The position numbers and the translations under genes were made by a program. Positions 6,791 through 13,500 of a stretch of 20,791 nucleotides of DNA are shown here, one piece after another. The notes below the pieces were generated by a model. That model saw nothing but the letters and a program-made list of their open reading frames with translations. It was not told the DNA's origin and did no database searches. Location: positions 4,843 to 25,633 of the forward strand of contig JAHFRO010000029.1 in the NCBI GenBank assembly GCA_023266245.1, written 5' to 3'. How positions within the stretch are numbered: position 1 is the first letter of the stretch; each line of letters begins with the position of its first letter. This DNA is from Betaproteobacteria bacterium (GTDB lineage: Bacteria > Pseudomonadota > Gammaproteobacteria > Burkholderiales > SG8-41).

Positions 6791-6936
6791 CACCACAGAG
6801 ACACAGAGGCACAGAGGAAACACTGAGAGCAGACAGAATTTTCAGGTGTTGCCCGGATTAGAGCGCCTTCGGCGCATCTCGAAATCCCGTTTCCTCTCGT
6901 TTGGCTTTTCCTCCGTGTCTCTGTGCCTCTGTGGTT
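6791..6936. repeat. Inverted CACAGAGG-type repeat pair between rpe and gph
   Basis: The left arm 6791-6821 contains three tandem 8-base words (CACAGAGA, CACAGAGG, CACAGAGG) and the right arm 6906-6936 is almost its exact reverse complement. The 84-base interior has no ORF. The right arm runs into the rpe stop codon (TAA at 6937-6935) and the left arm stops about 5 bases before the gph ATG. The whole rpe-gph spacer is therefore this element. It resembles the bracket around the GxxExxY gene but lacks a gene. Confidence 0.9.
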
Positions 6937-7603
6937 ATGTCTTGACCTTCGCCAGCTCGGCGCGCATTGCGCCGATGGCGGCCTTGTAGTCCCCGGTGCT
7001 GAAGATCGCCGAGCCGGAGACGAAGGTGTCGGCGCCGGCGCGCGCGATCTCCGCGATATTGTCCACCTTCACGCCGCCGTCCACTTCGAGCCAGATGTCG
7101 CGCCCCGTTGCCTTGATGCGCTCACGCACGGCGGTGATCTTCTTGAGCGCCTGCGGGATGAATTTCTGCCCTCCAAAGCCCGGATTGACCGACATGATGA
7201 GGATGAGATCGAGCTTGTCGATCACGTGGTCGAGATGGGACAGCGGCGTGGCGGGATTGAACACCAGACCCGCTTTGCAGCCCTGGTCCTTGATCAGCGC
7301 GATCGTGCGGTCCACATGCTCGGAGGCTTCGGGGTGAAACGAGATGATGTTGGCGCCGGCCTTGGCGAAGTCGGGAACGATGCGGTCCACCGGCTTCACC
7401 ATCAGGTGCACGTCGATCGGCACCTTGGTGAGCGGCCGGATCGCCTCGCACACCAGCGGGCCCGCCGTGAGATTGGGCACATAGTGGTTGTCCATCACGT
7501 CGAAGTGCACCAGGTCGGCGCCGGCGGCGACCACGTTTTGCACCTCCTCGCCGAGCCTGGCGAAGTTGGCGGACAGGATGCTCGGAGCGATGCGGTATGC
7601 CAT
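6935..7603 (-). CDS. rpe: Ribulose-phosphate 3-epimerase
   Basis: 222 residues starting MAYRIAPSILSANF at ATG 7603. An ATG two codons upstream at 7609 is equally possible and the frame is open to 7693. It interconverts ribulose-5-phosphate and xylulose-5-phosphate in the pentose phosphate or Calvin pathway. TIM-barrel landmarks are present: the metal site HFDVMDNHYVPNLT, the HLMV strand, the flexible loop MSVNPGFGGQKFI, and DGGV plus GSAIF at the phosphate site. No strong Shine-Dalgarno precedes either start. It is the first gene of the (-) rpe-gph-trp group and is divergent from apaG, with about 100 bases between them for both promoters. Its stop touches a repeat arm. Confidence 0.96.
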   Translation of the reverse strand: MAYRIAPSILSANFARLGEEVQNVVAAGADLVHFDVMDNHYVPNLTAGPLVCEAIRPLTKVPIDVHLMVKPVDRIVPDFAKAGANIISFHPEASEHVDRTIALIKDQGCKAGLVFNPATPLSHLDHVIDKLDLILIMSVNPGFGGQKFIPQALKKITAVRERIKATGRDIWLEVDGGVKVDNIAEIARAGADTFVSGSAIFSTGDYKAAIGAMRAELAKVKT

Positions 7604-7704
7604 GGCCATATAAATGCGCCCGTTCTGCGACGCTGGAATTGTACCCGTTCCCGCGCGGCGGCGCTTGCTTGCATGCGCCGCCGAAATGGTCAAAAATCGG
7701 AGCC

Positions 7705-8085
7705 ATGGCGGACAAGAAGTACGAGATCAGCGTTGCGGCGCGCACCGCGTTCATTCCCGAACAGTCCGACGTCGACAGCGGCCGCTACGTATTCGCCTAC
7801 ACCATCACCATCACCAATACCGGCACGTTGCCGGCGCAGCTCATCAGCCGCCACTGGATCATCACCGACGCCAACAACCAGGTGCAGGAGGTGCGCGGCC
7901 TGGGTGTGGTCGGCGAGCAGCCGTATCTGCGACCCAACGAGAGCTTCCAGTACACCAGCGGCACCGCCATCGCCACCCCGGTCGGAACCATGCGCGGCAG
8001 CTATCAGATGGTGGCGGAGGACGGCGCGCAGTTTGATGCGCCGATTACCGAATTCACGCTCAGCATGCCGCGCGTCCTGCATTAA
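7705..8085 (+). CDS. apaG: ApaG domain protein
   Basis: 126 residues from ATG 7705 (MADKKYEISV), the usual family length. The upstream in-frame ATG at 7597 would run antisense over the rpe start. ApaG is a single fibronectin-III-like domain of uncertain cellular role, historically linked to apaH and Co2+/Mg2+ phenotypes. Visible family features are YVFAYTITITNTG, the SRHWIITDANNQVQEVRGLGVVGEQP core, FQYTSGTAIATPVGTMRGSYQMV, and a C-terminal FTLSMPRVLH. It is divergent from rpe, a common neighbour in betaproteobacteria. It is followed directly by an inverted repeat leading into a methyltransferase gene. Confidence 0.95.
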   Translation: MADKKYEISVAARTAFIPEQSDVDSGRYVFAYTITITNTGTLPAQLISRHWIITDANNQVQEVRGLGVVGEQPYLRPNESFQYTSGTAIATPVGTMRGSYQMVAEDGAQFDAPITEFTLSMPRVLH

Positions 8086-8091
8086 AGGCAG

Positions 8092-8191
8092 TGTTGAGTG
8101 ATGAATGATGAGTGCTGAGTGACTGTCTTCCCGGCGGCCCTCGCCGCCGGCTGAATTTGAATTCAGAATTCATCACTTAGCATTCATCATT
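8092..8191. repeat. Inverted repeat of TGATGAATG-type words with a GC hairpin in the loop
   Basis: The left arm 8092-8122 (GAGTGATGAATGATGAGTG type) and right arm 8169-8191 (TTCATCACTTAGCATTCATC type) are imperfect reverse complements. The loop contains a perfect 7-bp hairpin, CCGGCGG at 8131-8137 with CCGCCGG at 8144-8150. The right arm ends exactly at the methyltransferase ATG, so no ordinary Shine-Dalgarno is left upstream of that gene. No T-run follows the GC hairpin, so it is not a standard terminator. Confidence 0.8.
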
Positions 8192-8788
8192 ATGAGCCTA
8201 CGGCTCAGTTACACCCTCCTCGCTCCGTTCTACGACCTCGTCGTCGGCCCCGCATTCCGCGCGGCGCGGCGCCGCAGCCTCGCCGCCTTGCCGCGCGGCG
8301 GCAGCGGGATGGTGCTGCTCAATGGCGTTGGCACCGGCCTTGATCTTCCCCTGCTGCCGTCAGGCTATCGCTACGTCGGCCTCGATCTCACGCGGGCGAT
8401 GCTTGCACACTGCGCGCGGCGCGCTGCAAGCCTGGATTTTGTCCCCGTGCAGGGAGACAGCCTCGCTCTGCCTTTTCGGGACGCGAGCTTCGATCACGCC
8501 GTGCTGCACCTCATCCTCGCAGTAGTGCCGGAGGCGGCGCGCGCGCTGGCGGAAACCGCGCGCGTGGTGCGTCCAGGCGGGAACATCCTCGTGTTCGACA
8601 AATTCCTCAGACCCGGGCAACGCGCTCCGTTGCGCCGTCTGCTCAACCCGCTCGCCGCACGCGTGGCAACGCGGCTCGACGTCGTATTCGAGGACCTGCT
8701 GCCGGGCGTGCCCGCCGTGCGGGTTCTAAGCGACGAGCCTGCGGCCGCCGGCGGCTGGTTCCGGCTGATACGGCTGGAGCGGTTGTGA
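8192..8788 (+). CDS. Class I SAM-dependent methyltransferase
   Basis: 198 residues. The Rossmann SAM site is LLNGVGTGLDLPLLP (motif I, about residues 43-57), followed by an acidic YVGLDLTRAML (motif II), VQGDSLALPFRDASFDHAVL (motif III-IV) and LAETARVVRPGGNILVFDKF (post-motif). The opening SYTLLAPFYDLVVGPAFRAARR matches small-molecule or lipid methyltransferases of the UbiE/PmtA sort. No context gene fixes the substrate. The start codon follows a repeat arm with no ribosome-binding site, so a downstream start is possible, although the N-terminus looks family-like. Substrate is unknown. Confidence 0.85.
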   Translation: MSLRLSYTLLAPFYDLVVGPAFRAARRRSLAALPRGGSGMVLLNGVGTGLDLPLLPSGYRYVGLDLTRAMLAHCARRAASLDFVPVQGDSLALPFRDASFDHAVLHLILAVVPEAARALAETARVVRPGGNILVFDKFLRPGQRAPLRRLLNPLAARVATRLDVVFEDLLPGVPAVRVLSDEPAAAGGWFRLIRLERL

Positions 8789-8827
8789 GCGCGTGGCGCC
8801 TAAAATCCGCGCTAAACCCCAACCTCT

Positions 8828-9211
8828 CACCGCAGAGGACGCGGAGGACGCGGAGGAAAAGCAAACAACAAAAAGAATTAACCCCAAGGCGCCAAGACGC
8901 CCAAGAAGTTCGAGGATCGAGCGGCTTAACTAGAAATAGGTGGCTGGTGCGTAGTGGGGAAAAGTATATACCGGCATTTTCCTTCTTGTTCTTCCTCCGC
9001 GTCCTGTGTGTCCTCAGCGGTTGGAGGTTCTTGCTTTTCTTGGCGTTCTTGGCGTCTTGGCGGTTCCAGAAACAGGATTGAGGATTCGGGATTCAGGAGT
9101 CAGTGCAGTTGTTCTTCCCATTCCCCATTCCCTGCGTCCCTCCGCGTCCTCTGCGTCCTCTGCGGTAAGAGGTGGTATTCGGTTTTCCTTGGCGTCCTTG
9201 GCGGCGAGAGG
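8828..9211. repeat. Large composite repeat block with at least seven arms from three or more families
   Basis: This 425-base gap (8789-9213) holds no gene. In order it contains: 8828-8860 CGCGGAGGA words; 8882-8908 CGCCAAG words; 8990-9021 the reverse complement of the first; 9034-9067 TTGGCG words, the reverse complement of the second; 9074-9103 GGATTCA/GGATTCG words; 9115-9134 CCCATTC words; 9136-9167 a second TCCTCTGCG arm; 9183-9211 a second TTGGCG arm. The right-hand side is thus duplicated (CGCGGAGG' then CGCCAAGG', twice) while each left arm is single. The block ends 3 bases before the stop of the small (-) strand gene. Confidence 0.87.
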
Positions 9212-9213
9212 TT

Positions 9214-9339
9214 TTAGTTTCGCGGCTCGCCGTCGCCGCCGTCGCGCGGCTTGCGGCGCGGCAGGGTCCACCAAACGATGAAGATCAGCAGCGCGAGCGC
9301 GACACCCGCTTCGAGCAGCAACCAGAACAGGGCATCCAT
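9214..9339 (-). CDS. Small single-pass membrane protein, 41 residues
   Basis: ATG at 9339, TAA at 9216-9214. The protein starts MDALFWLLLEAG and continues through a hydrophobic span (VALALLIFIVWW, about residues 13-24). It then has a positive cluster (RRKPR, 28-32) and an acidic/glycine tail. This is a plausible N-out/C-in single helix by the positive-inside rule. No Shine-Dalgarno is evident. I recall similar short unnamed proteins next to this sort of locus in betaproteobacteria but cannot name a family. It is divergent from mltA, with start codons 41 bases apart. Function is unknown. Confidence 0.55.
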   Translation of the reverse strand: MDALFWLLLEAGVALALLIFIVWWTLPRRKPRDGGDGEPRN

Positions 9340-9380
9340 CGGAGGAACCGGTTTATACTTGCGAAGGTCACCGAAGCGTA

Positions 9381-10649
9381 ATGTCGCACTTTAGCGAATC
9401 GTCACCCGGAAACCAAATACGCGGTGCGGGCGCGCTAGCGCTGGTCGTGCTGTTCGCGCTGGCGGGTTGCGAGACGGTGAAGCCCACGCCCGCCCCGCCA
9501 ACCGTCGCACCCACTCCGCCCCCGCCCAAGGGAGCGCCGGCCGTGAAGCCGCCGGCGGCCGGAGAGGCGGGTGTGCTGCGCCAGGTCACGTGGCTCGACC
9601 TTCCGGAGTGGCAGGCGGAAAACCCGGCGCTCGCATGGGGACCGTTTCTCATCAGCTGCAGCGCGCTCGGGAAACAGGAAGCGTGGCGCGAGATCTGCGC
9701 CGCGGCGGAAAGCATCAAGGACCCCGATCGCGACACGGCGCGCCGCTTCTTCGAGCTCAACTTCACTCCGTTCCAGCTCATCAACGTGGACGGCAGCGAC
9801 GAAGGGCTGATCACGGGCTACTACGAGCCGTTGCTCAAAGGCAGCCGTAAAGCCTCCGGTCGCTACCGCTTCCCCGTGTTTGGCGTGCCCGACGATTTGC
9901 TGATGATCGATCTCACCGAGGTTCATCCCGAACTGACGGGCATGCGGCTGCGCGGCCGTCTCGACGGACAGCGTGTGGTGCCGTACTACGACCGCGCGCA
10001 GATCGAGCAGGGGCGCGGCGCGTTCGCGGGCAAGGAACTGGTCTGGGTGGATGACGCAATCGAGCTCTTTTTCCTGCAGATCCAGGGATCGGGGCGCATC
10101 GCGCTCGACACGGGCGAAACGATCCGCGTCGGTTACGCCGACCAGAACGGCCATCCCTACCGCTCGATCGGGAGACTGCTGGTGGAGCGCGGCGAGTTGC
10201 CGCTGGAACAGGCCTCGATGCAAGGCATCAAGGCATGGGCACGGCAGCATCCCGAGAAACTCGCTGAACTGCTCAATCACAATGCCAGCTACGTGTTCTT
10301 CCGCGAGTTGCCGAGCGGGTTGCCGGGACCGCTCGGCACCCTCGGCGTGCCGCTCACCGCGCGCCGCAGCGTGGCGGTCGACGCGCGCTTCGTGCCGCTC
10401 GGCGCGCCGGTCTACATCGCGACCACCTGGCCTCTGAGCAGCCGGCCGCTCTATCGCCTGATGCTGGCGCAGGACACCGGCGGCGCGATCCGCGGCGCGG
10501 TGCGAGCCGATTTCTTCTGGGGGTTCGGTGAAGAAGCTGCGCGCGAAGCCGGACGCATGAGGCAGTCGCTGCGCATGTGGGTGCTGCTGCCCAACGCTTT
10601 CAGGATTCAGGACTCAGGACTCGGGATTCAGGATTCAGTGAACCGGTAA
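9381..10649 (+). CDS. mltA: Membrane-bound lytic murein transglycosylase A (lipoprotein)
   Basis: 422 residues. An N-terminal helix (LALVVLFALAGC) ends in a lipobox with lipidation Cys30, then a Pro-rich linker (31-60). The MltA domain holds GLITGYYEPLLKGS and the loop around LFFLQIQGSGR. The C-terminal 3D-like domain carries AQDTGGAIRGAVRADFFWG. Asp365 there corresponds to the catalytic aspartate, with Asp377 following. The enzyme cleaves peptidoglycan glycan strands to 1,6-anhydro-muropeptides at the inner face of the outer membrane. After the usual domain end (WVLLPNAF, 400-407), the last 15 residues (RIQDSGLGIQDSVNR) are translated from GGATTCA-type repeats. The stop is just beyond them. 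Confidence 0.94.
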   Translation: MSHFSESSPGNQIRGAGALALVVLFALAGCETVKPTPAPPTVAPTPPPPKGAPAVKPPAAGEAGVLRQVTWLDLPEWQAENPALAWGPFLISCSALGKQEAWREICAAAESIKDPDRDTARRFFELNFTPFQLINVDGSDEGLITGYYEPLLKGSRKASGRYRFPVFGVPDDLLMIDLTEVHPELTGMRLRGRLDGQRVVPYYDRAQIEQGRGAFAGKELVWVDDAIELFFLQIQGSGRIALDTGETIRVGYADQNGHPYRSIGRLLVERGELPLEQASMQGIKAWARQHPEKLAELLNHNASYVFFRELPSGLPGPLGTLGVPLTARRSVAVDARFVPLGAPVYIATTWPLSSRPLYRLMLAQDTGGAIRGAVRADFFWGFGEEAAREAGRMRQSLRMWVLLPNAFRIQDSGLGIQDSVNR

Positions 10650-10700
10650 CCGGGACGCCTCACCAGTCACCAGTCACTGGTCACCGGTCACTGGTCACTG
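10600..10700. repeat. GGATTCA-type array and palindromic ACCAGTC-type array at the mltA/tonB-like junction
   Basis: 10600-10638 is a run of five 7-base units (GGATTCA, GGACTCA, GGACTCG, GGATTCA, GGATTCA) lying inside the mltA reading frame. 10660-10700 holds ACCAGTC units followed directly by their reverse complement (ACTGGTC, ACCGGTC, ACTGGTC), giving a compact palindromic array. The TonB-like gene's stop (10683-10681) lies inside it. The two arrays together make the whole intergenic spacer and both gene ends. Confidence 0.88.
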
Positions 10701-11388
10701 TTTCTTCCCGCGCGGGGGCGAAGCTGAGGCTAATCAGCACGCGGCTTTTCACCGGAAGGCCGTCCTTGCGCGCGGGGACAAAGCGGGTCGCAGCGAGCAC
10801 GGCGCGCGCCTCCTCTTCGAAATAGCCCGGCGGCTCGGCTTCGACGATGGCGATGTGGTTTACCACACCGTGCTCGTCTATGAGCAGTGAGAGCCGCACT
10901 CTGCCTGCGACACCGTCGCGAGGGGCGCCTGCCGGATAACCGAGCTTGAGCGGCGCAGCCGGTCTCGGATAGACGTCGAGTTCGCGCGCGGAGTAATAGG
11001 TCGGATCCGGGACCTGCGGCAGTGAAAGCGTCGCGGTCGCGGCCACGTCCTGCGCCGGCTGTGTCTCCTGCCCCACCGGCATCGTGCGCTGCCCGTTTCC
11101 GGGAACCGGGGCGCGCGGCGTGTGCTGTCTTGCCCGCGACCTGGCGATCGGCGGTTCAACGTCCAGCCGGGGCGAACCGGCAGACACTCCCGAATCGGTG
11201 TCCAGGTCGAGCCGGACGATGATTGGCGCTGCAGTACCGGCTTGCGCAACCCGCCGCTGCGCCTCGGGCGCGAGGAGCGTCGCAAACAGCAGGTGAAAAA
11301 TCGCCGACACCACCAACGCGAACGCAATGCGGCGCGGGGTTCGCGCGGGGAAATCCAGGGTTGAAGCCGGAAAGGCTGCTGCCGTCAT
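10681..11388 (-). CDS. TonB-family energy transducer C-terminal domain protein
   Basis: 235 residues from ATG 11388. Longer frames from 11544 would overlap dsbC. It has one N-terminal membrane helix (IAFALVVSAIFHLLFATLL, about 21-39), then a long Pro/Arg-rich periplasmic linker. The C-terminal TonB-like domain runs from about 160 (YPAGAPRDGVAGRVRLSLLI, EEEARAVLAATRFVPARKDGLPV, SRVLISLSF). TonB proteins pass proton-motive energy from ExbB/ExbD to outer-membrane receptors, but neither exbB nor exbD is here. It may act in another envelope role. The last residues (TSDR) are encoded by an ACCAGTC-type repeat. The ATG lies 3 bases after a perfect palindrome and lacks a visible ribosome-binding site. 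Confidence 0.8.
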   Translation of the reverse strand: MTAAAFPASTLDFPARTPRRIAFALVVSAIFHLLFATLLAPEAQRRVAQAGTAAPIIVRLDLDTDSGVSAGSPRLDVEPPIARSRARQHTPRAPVPGNGQRTMPVGQETQPAQDVAATATLSLPQVPDPTYYSARELDVYPRPAAPLKLGYPAGAPRDGVAGRVRLSLLIDEHGVVNHIAIVEAEPPGYFEEEARAVLAATRFVPARKDGLPVKSRVLISLSFAPAREETVTSDR

Positions 11389-11391
11389 ATC

Positions 11392-11416
11392 GGGGATAAC
11401 GGCCGGCGTTATCCCC
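11392..11416. promoter_or_regulatory. Perfect 10-bp-arm palindrome upstream of the TonB-like gene
   Basis: GGGGATAACG (11392-11401), a 5-base centre, and CGTTATCCCC (11407-11416) are exact reverse complements. The site lies between the dsbC stop and the TonB-like start, ending 3 bases before that ATG. It could be an operator, or an mRNA hairpin that hides the initiation region. No T-run follows it on either strand, so it is not a canonical terminator. Confidence 0.65.
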
Positions 11417-11440
11417 TGTTGACCGCGCGTGCCCGGGTTC

Positions 11441-12157
11441 TTACTTGGATGAGACCGAGTTGAGCGCCTGCTCGAGCTCGTTGGCCGGTACAAATCCGGC
11501 GGCGACCTGACGCCCGTCAGCAAGATAAATGGCGGGCGTACCACGAATTCCGAAGCGCTGCATCAGCTGCAAATTCTTCTCGATCGGCGTCTCGCAGTCC
11601 CTTCTGCCGCCCGGCATCGTTCCCTGCATCGCTTCGTCCCACGCCTTCGCGCGATCCTTGGCGCACCACACCGCCTTCGATTTCTCCACCGAGTCCGGCC
11701 CCAGTATCGGTATGAGGAAAGTGTAGACCGTGATGTTCGTCATGCTGCTGAGCTCCCCGTGCAGCTTTTTGCACCAGGGGCAGTTCGGATCCTCGAAGGT
11801 GTACAGCGTGCGGTTGCCGTTGCCGCGCGCCCGCTTGAATGCCTGATCCACGGACTTCGAGAGTGTCGCCGCGTTGAGTTGCGCGCTGCGCTCGCGCGTG
11901 AGATTGCGCTCGGCTCCGCCGCGCATGTCGTAGAGATTGCCGAAAAAGGCGAAATTGAGCTTCTCGTCGATATAGGCGATCTGGCCGTTGAACACCACTT
12001 CGTAGATACCGCTGAACGGCGTGCGCGTGACGCTTTCCACCGTGGCGTTGGGAAATTTGGCCTGAAACGCCTGCCGAATATCGGCTTCACTGCCGTGGGC
12101 GGCGCCCGTCAGCAGCCACAGCAACGCCACCATTCCCATCGTGAGTTTTCGTGACAT
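11441..12157 (-). CDS. dsbC: Thiol:disulfide interchange protein DsbC
   Basis: 238 residues from ATG 12157, chosen because it gives a clean signal peptide (MSRKLTMGMVALLWLLTGAAHG, cleavage near residue 22). The longer frame to 12202 adds a non-signal extension that overlaps the hydroxylase gene. It is a periplasmic disulfide isomerase. The N-terminal dimerisation domain is at about 25-85 and the thioredoxin-like domain has active site Cys126-Pro-Trp-Cys129. A second, structural Cys pair (165, 188) and the cis-Pro loop GTPAI (Pro208) are present, as in E. coli DsbC. It follows the UbiH-family gene by 31 bases on the same strand, an arrangement I associate with betaproteobacteria. Confidence 0.94.
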   Translation of the reverse strand: MSRKLTMGMVALLWLLTGAAHGSEADIRQAFQAKFPNATVESVTRTPFSGIYEVVFNGQIAYIDEKLNFAFFGNLYDMRGGAERNLTRERSAQLNAATLSKSVDQAFKRARGNGNRTLYTFEDPNCPWCKKLHGELSSMTNITVYTFLIPILGPDSVEKSKAVWCAKDRAKAWDEAMQGTMPGGRRDCETPIEKNLQLMQRFGIRGTPAIYLADGRQVAAGFVPANELEQALNSVSSK

Positions 12158-12188
12158 ATCGATCCTTAGTTGTTCGCAGCGTGCCGGC

Positions 12189-13358
12189 TCAGGCCACCGC
12201 ATGCTGCACCAGGAAGTTCTTCAGTTGCGGCTGCCAGTTGACCAGTCTCAGGCCCAGATTGCGCGCCCTGGCTAACCAGACAACGTCGTTGTTGAAAAGT
12301 TTCTGTAGGGCGTGCGTGGTGAGCTGCATGGCGAGGATGTCCTCCTTGCGCGCTCGCTCGTAACGCCGCAGCAGCGCGTAATCGCCGCAATCGTGCTGCG
12401 CTCCGCGCTCCATCAGCACCGCGGCGAGCACGCGTGCGTCGCGAAAGCCCAGGTTGACGCCCTGCCCCGCCAGGGGGTGCACATTATGCGCGGCGTCCCC
12501 CGCGAGCGCCAGGCGCGGGCGTACCAGCTGTGCCACGCGCTGCAGTTTGAGCGGGAACGCAGCGGCGGGAGTGATGAGTTGCAGAGCGCCCAGCACGCCG
12601 TGGCTTGCCGACCCCACTTCCGCAGCGAAGTCCGAAGCCGGCAGCGTGAGCAGGTGCCGTCCGCGTTCCGCCGCGATCGACCACACCATAGACACGCGGT
12701 CACCGGGCAGCGGCAGCAACGCCAGCACCCCGTCGCGCAGGAACCACTGGAAGGCAATGCCGCGGTGGGGTTGCTCGCAAGAAAAATTGGCGACCACGCC
12801 GAGCTGTCCGTAATCGCTCGGCGTCACCGCGATACCCGCTTGCGCGCGCACCCGCGATTCCGCTCCGTCGGCGCCGACCACCAGGCGCGCGGCGATCTCG
12901 CTGCCGTCCTCGAGCCGGAGGGTGGCGATATCCGCGCCGAATTCGAGCGCGGTCCAGTCGGCGGGACAAAACACCTGCGCCCCCTGTTCGCGCACGCCCT
13001 CCCACAGCGCGTGCTGCAGCCGGCTGTTTTCGACGATGAAGGCGAGCTCGCGCAGGCCCGCGTCGTAGGCGCTGAACTCTAGGCAGGCGCGCATATCATC
13101 GCCGTAGACCCGCATCGCCTCGACCCGCGTCACGCGTTCGCGCGGCAGCCGCTGCCACGCCCCGCAGCATTCGAGAGACGCCGCAGCGCCGGGGCTGATC
13201 GCGTAGACGCGGCTGTCCCAGGTATCGTCGATGGGGGCTGGTTTTGGTCGTTGCGGCTCGACGAGCGCCAGCGTGAGCCCGCTGCCGGCCAGTGCGCGCG
13301 CGAGGCTGAGACCGACCAGCCCGCCGCCGATGATGACGATATCGAACTCTTTGCGCAT
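12189..13358 (-). CDS. UbiH/UbiF/Coq6-family FAD-dependent hydroxylase
   Basis: 389 residues from ATG 13358 (MRKEFDIVIIGGGLVGLSLA). The long upstream frame runs into the ketopantoate-reductase-like gene and is not credible. The FAD-binding GxGxxG is at 11-16. DSRVYAISPGAAASLE is the family signature after the first fold. The NAD(P)H/FAD motif is LVVGADGAESRVR, and GDAAHNVHPLAGQGVNLGFRDA is the second FAD site. These flavoprotein monooxygenases hydroxylate the ubiquinone ring, with position specificity varying by paralogue. With coq7 also in this window, it probably covers the C5 or C1 step, but the sequence alone does not decide. It likely shares a transcript with dsbC. Confidence 0.9.
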   Translation of the reverse strand: MRKEFDIVIIGGGLVGLSLARALAGSGLTLALVEPQRPKPAPIDDTWDSRVYAISPGAAASLECCGAWQRLPRERVTRVEAMRVYGDDMRACLEFSAYDAGLRELAFIVENSRLQHALWEGVREQGAQVFCPADWTALEFGADIATLRLEDGSEIAARLVVGADGAESRVRAQAGIAVTPSDYGQLGVVANFSCEQPHRGIAFQWFLRDGVLALLPLPGDRVSMVWSIAAERGRHLLTLPASDFAAEVGSASHGVLGALQLITPAAAFPLKLQRVAQLVRPRLALAGDAAHNVHPLAGQGVNLGFRDARVLAAVLMERGAQHDCGDYALLRRYERARKEDILAMQLTTHALQKLFNNDVVWLARARNLGLRLVNWQPQLKNFLVQHAVA

Positions 13359-13500
13359 GCGCGGGGCGACCTTCACGATGATCCGCGCAGTGTAACGCCG
13401 CGGCTGCAGTCTGACTACGCTACCTTCTGCACTTTGATGAAGCCGCGCTCGTCCTGGATCGTCTTGTTGAGCAGCGACGTGAGCGCGTGAACCGCGTCGA

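Noticed and set aside
8131..8150. Intrinsic terminator of apaG
   Set aside because: The GC hairpin is perfect but has no T-run after it on either strand.
8828..9211. CRISPR array
   Set aside because: The repeated words are 7-10 bases in immediate tandem with inverted partners. There are no regular 25-40 base repeats, no unique spacers of constant length and no cas genes.
9354..9359. TATACT as the mltA promoter -10 box
   Set aside because: It is a good hexamer, but no -35 match stands 16-18 bases upstream and it would leave a very short leader. Not strong enough to list.
13251..13490. 79-codon (+) strand frame
   Set aside because: It overlaps the antisense of the UbiH-family gene start and has no ribosome-binding site or recognisable motif.
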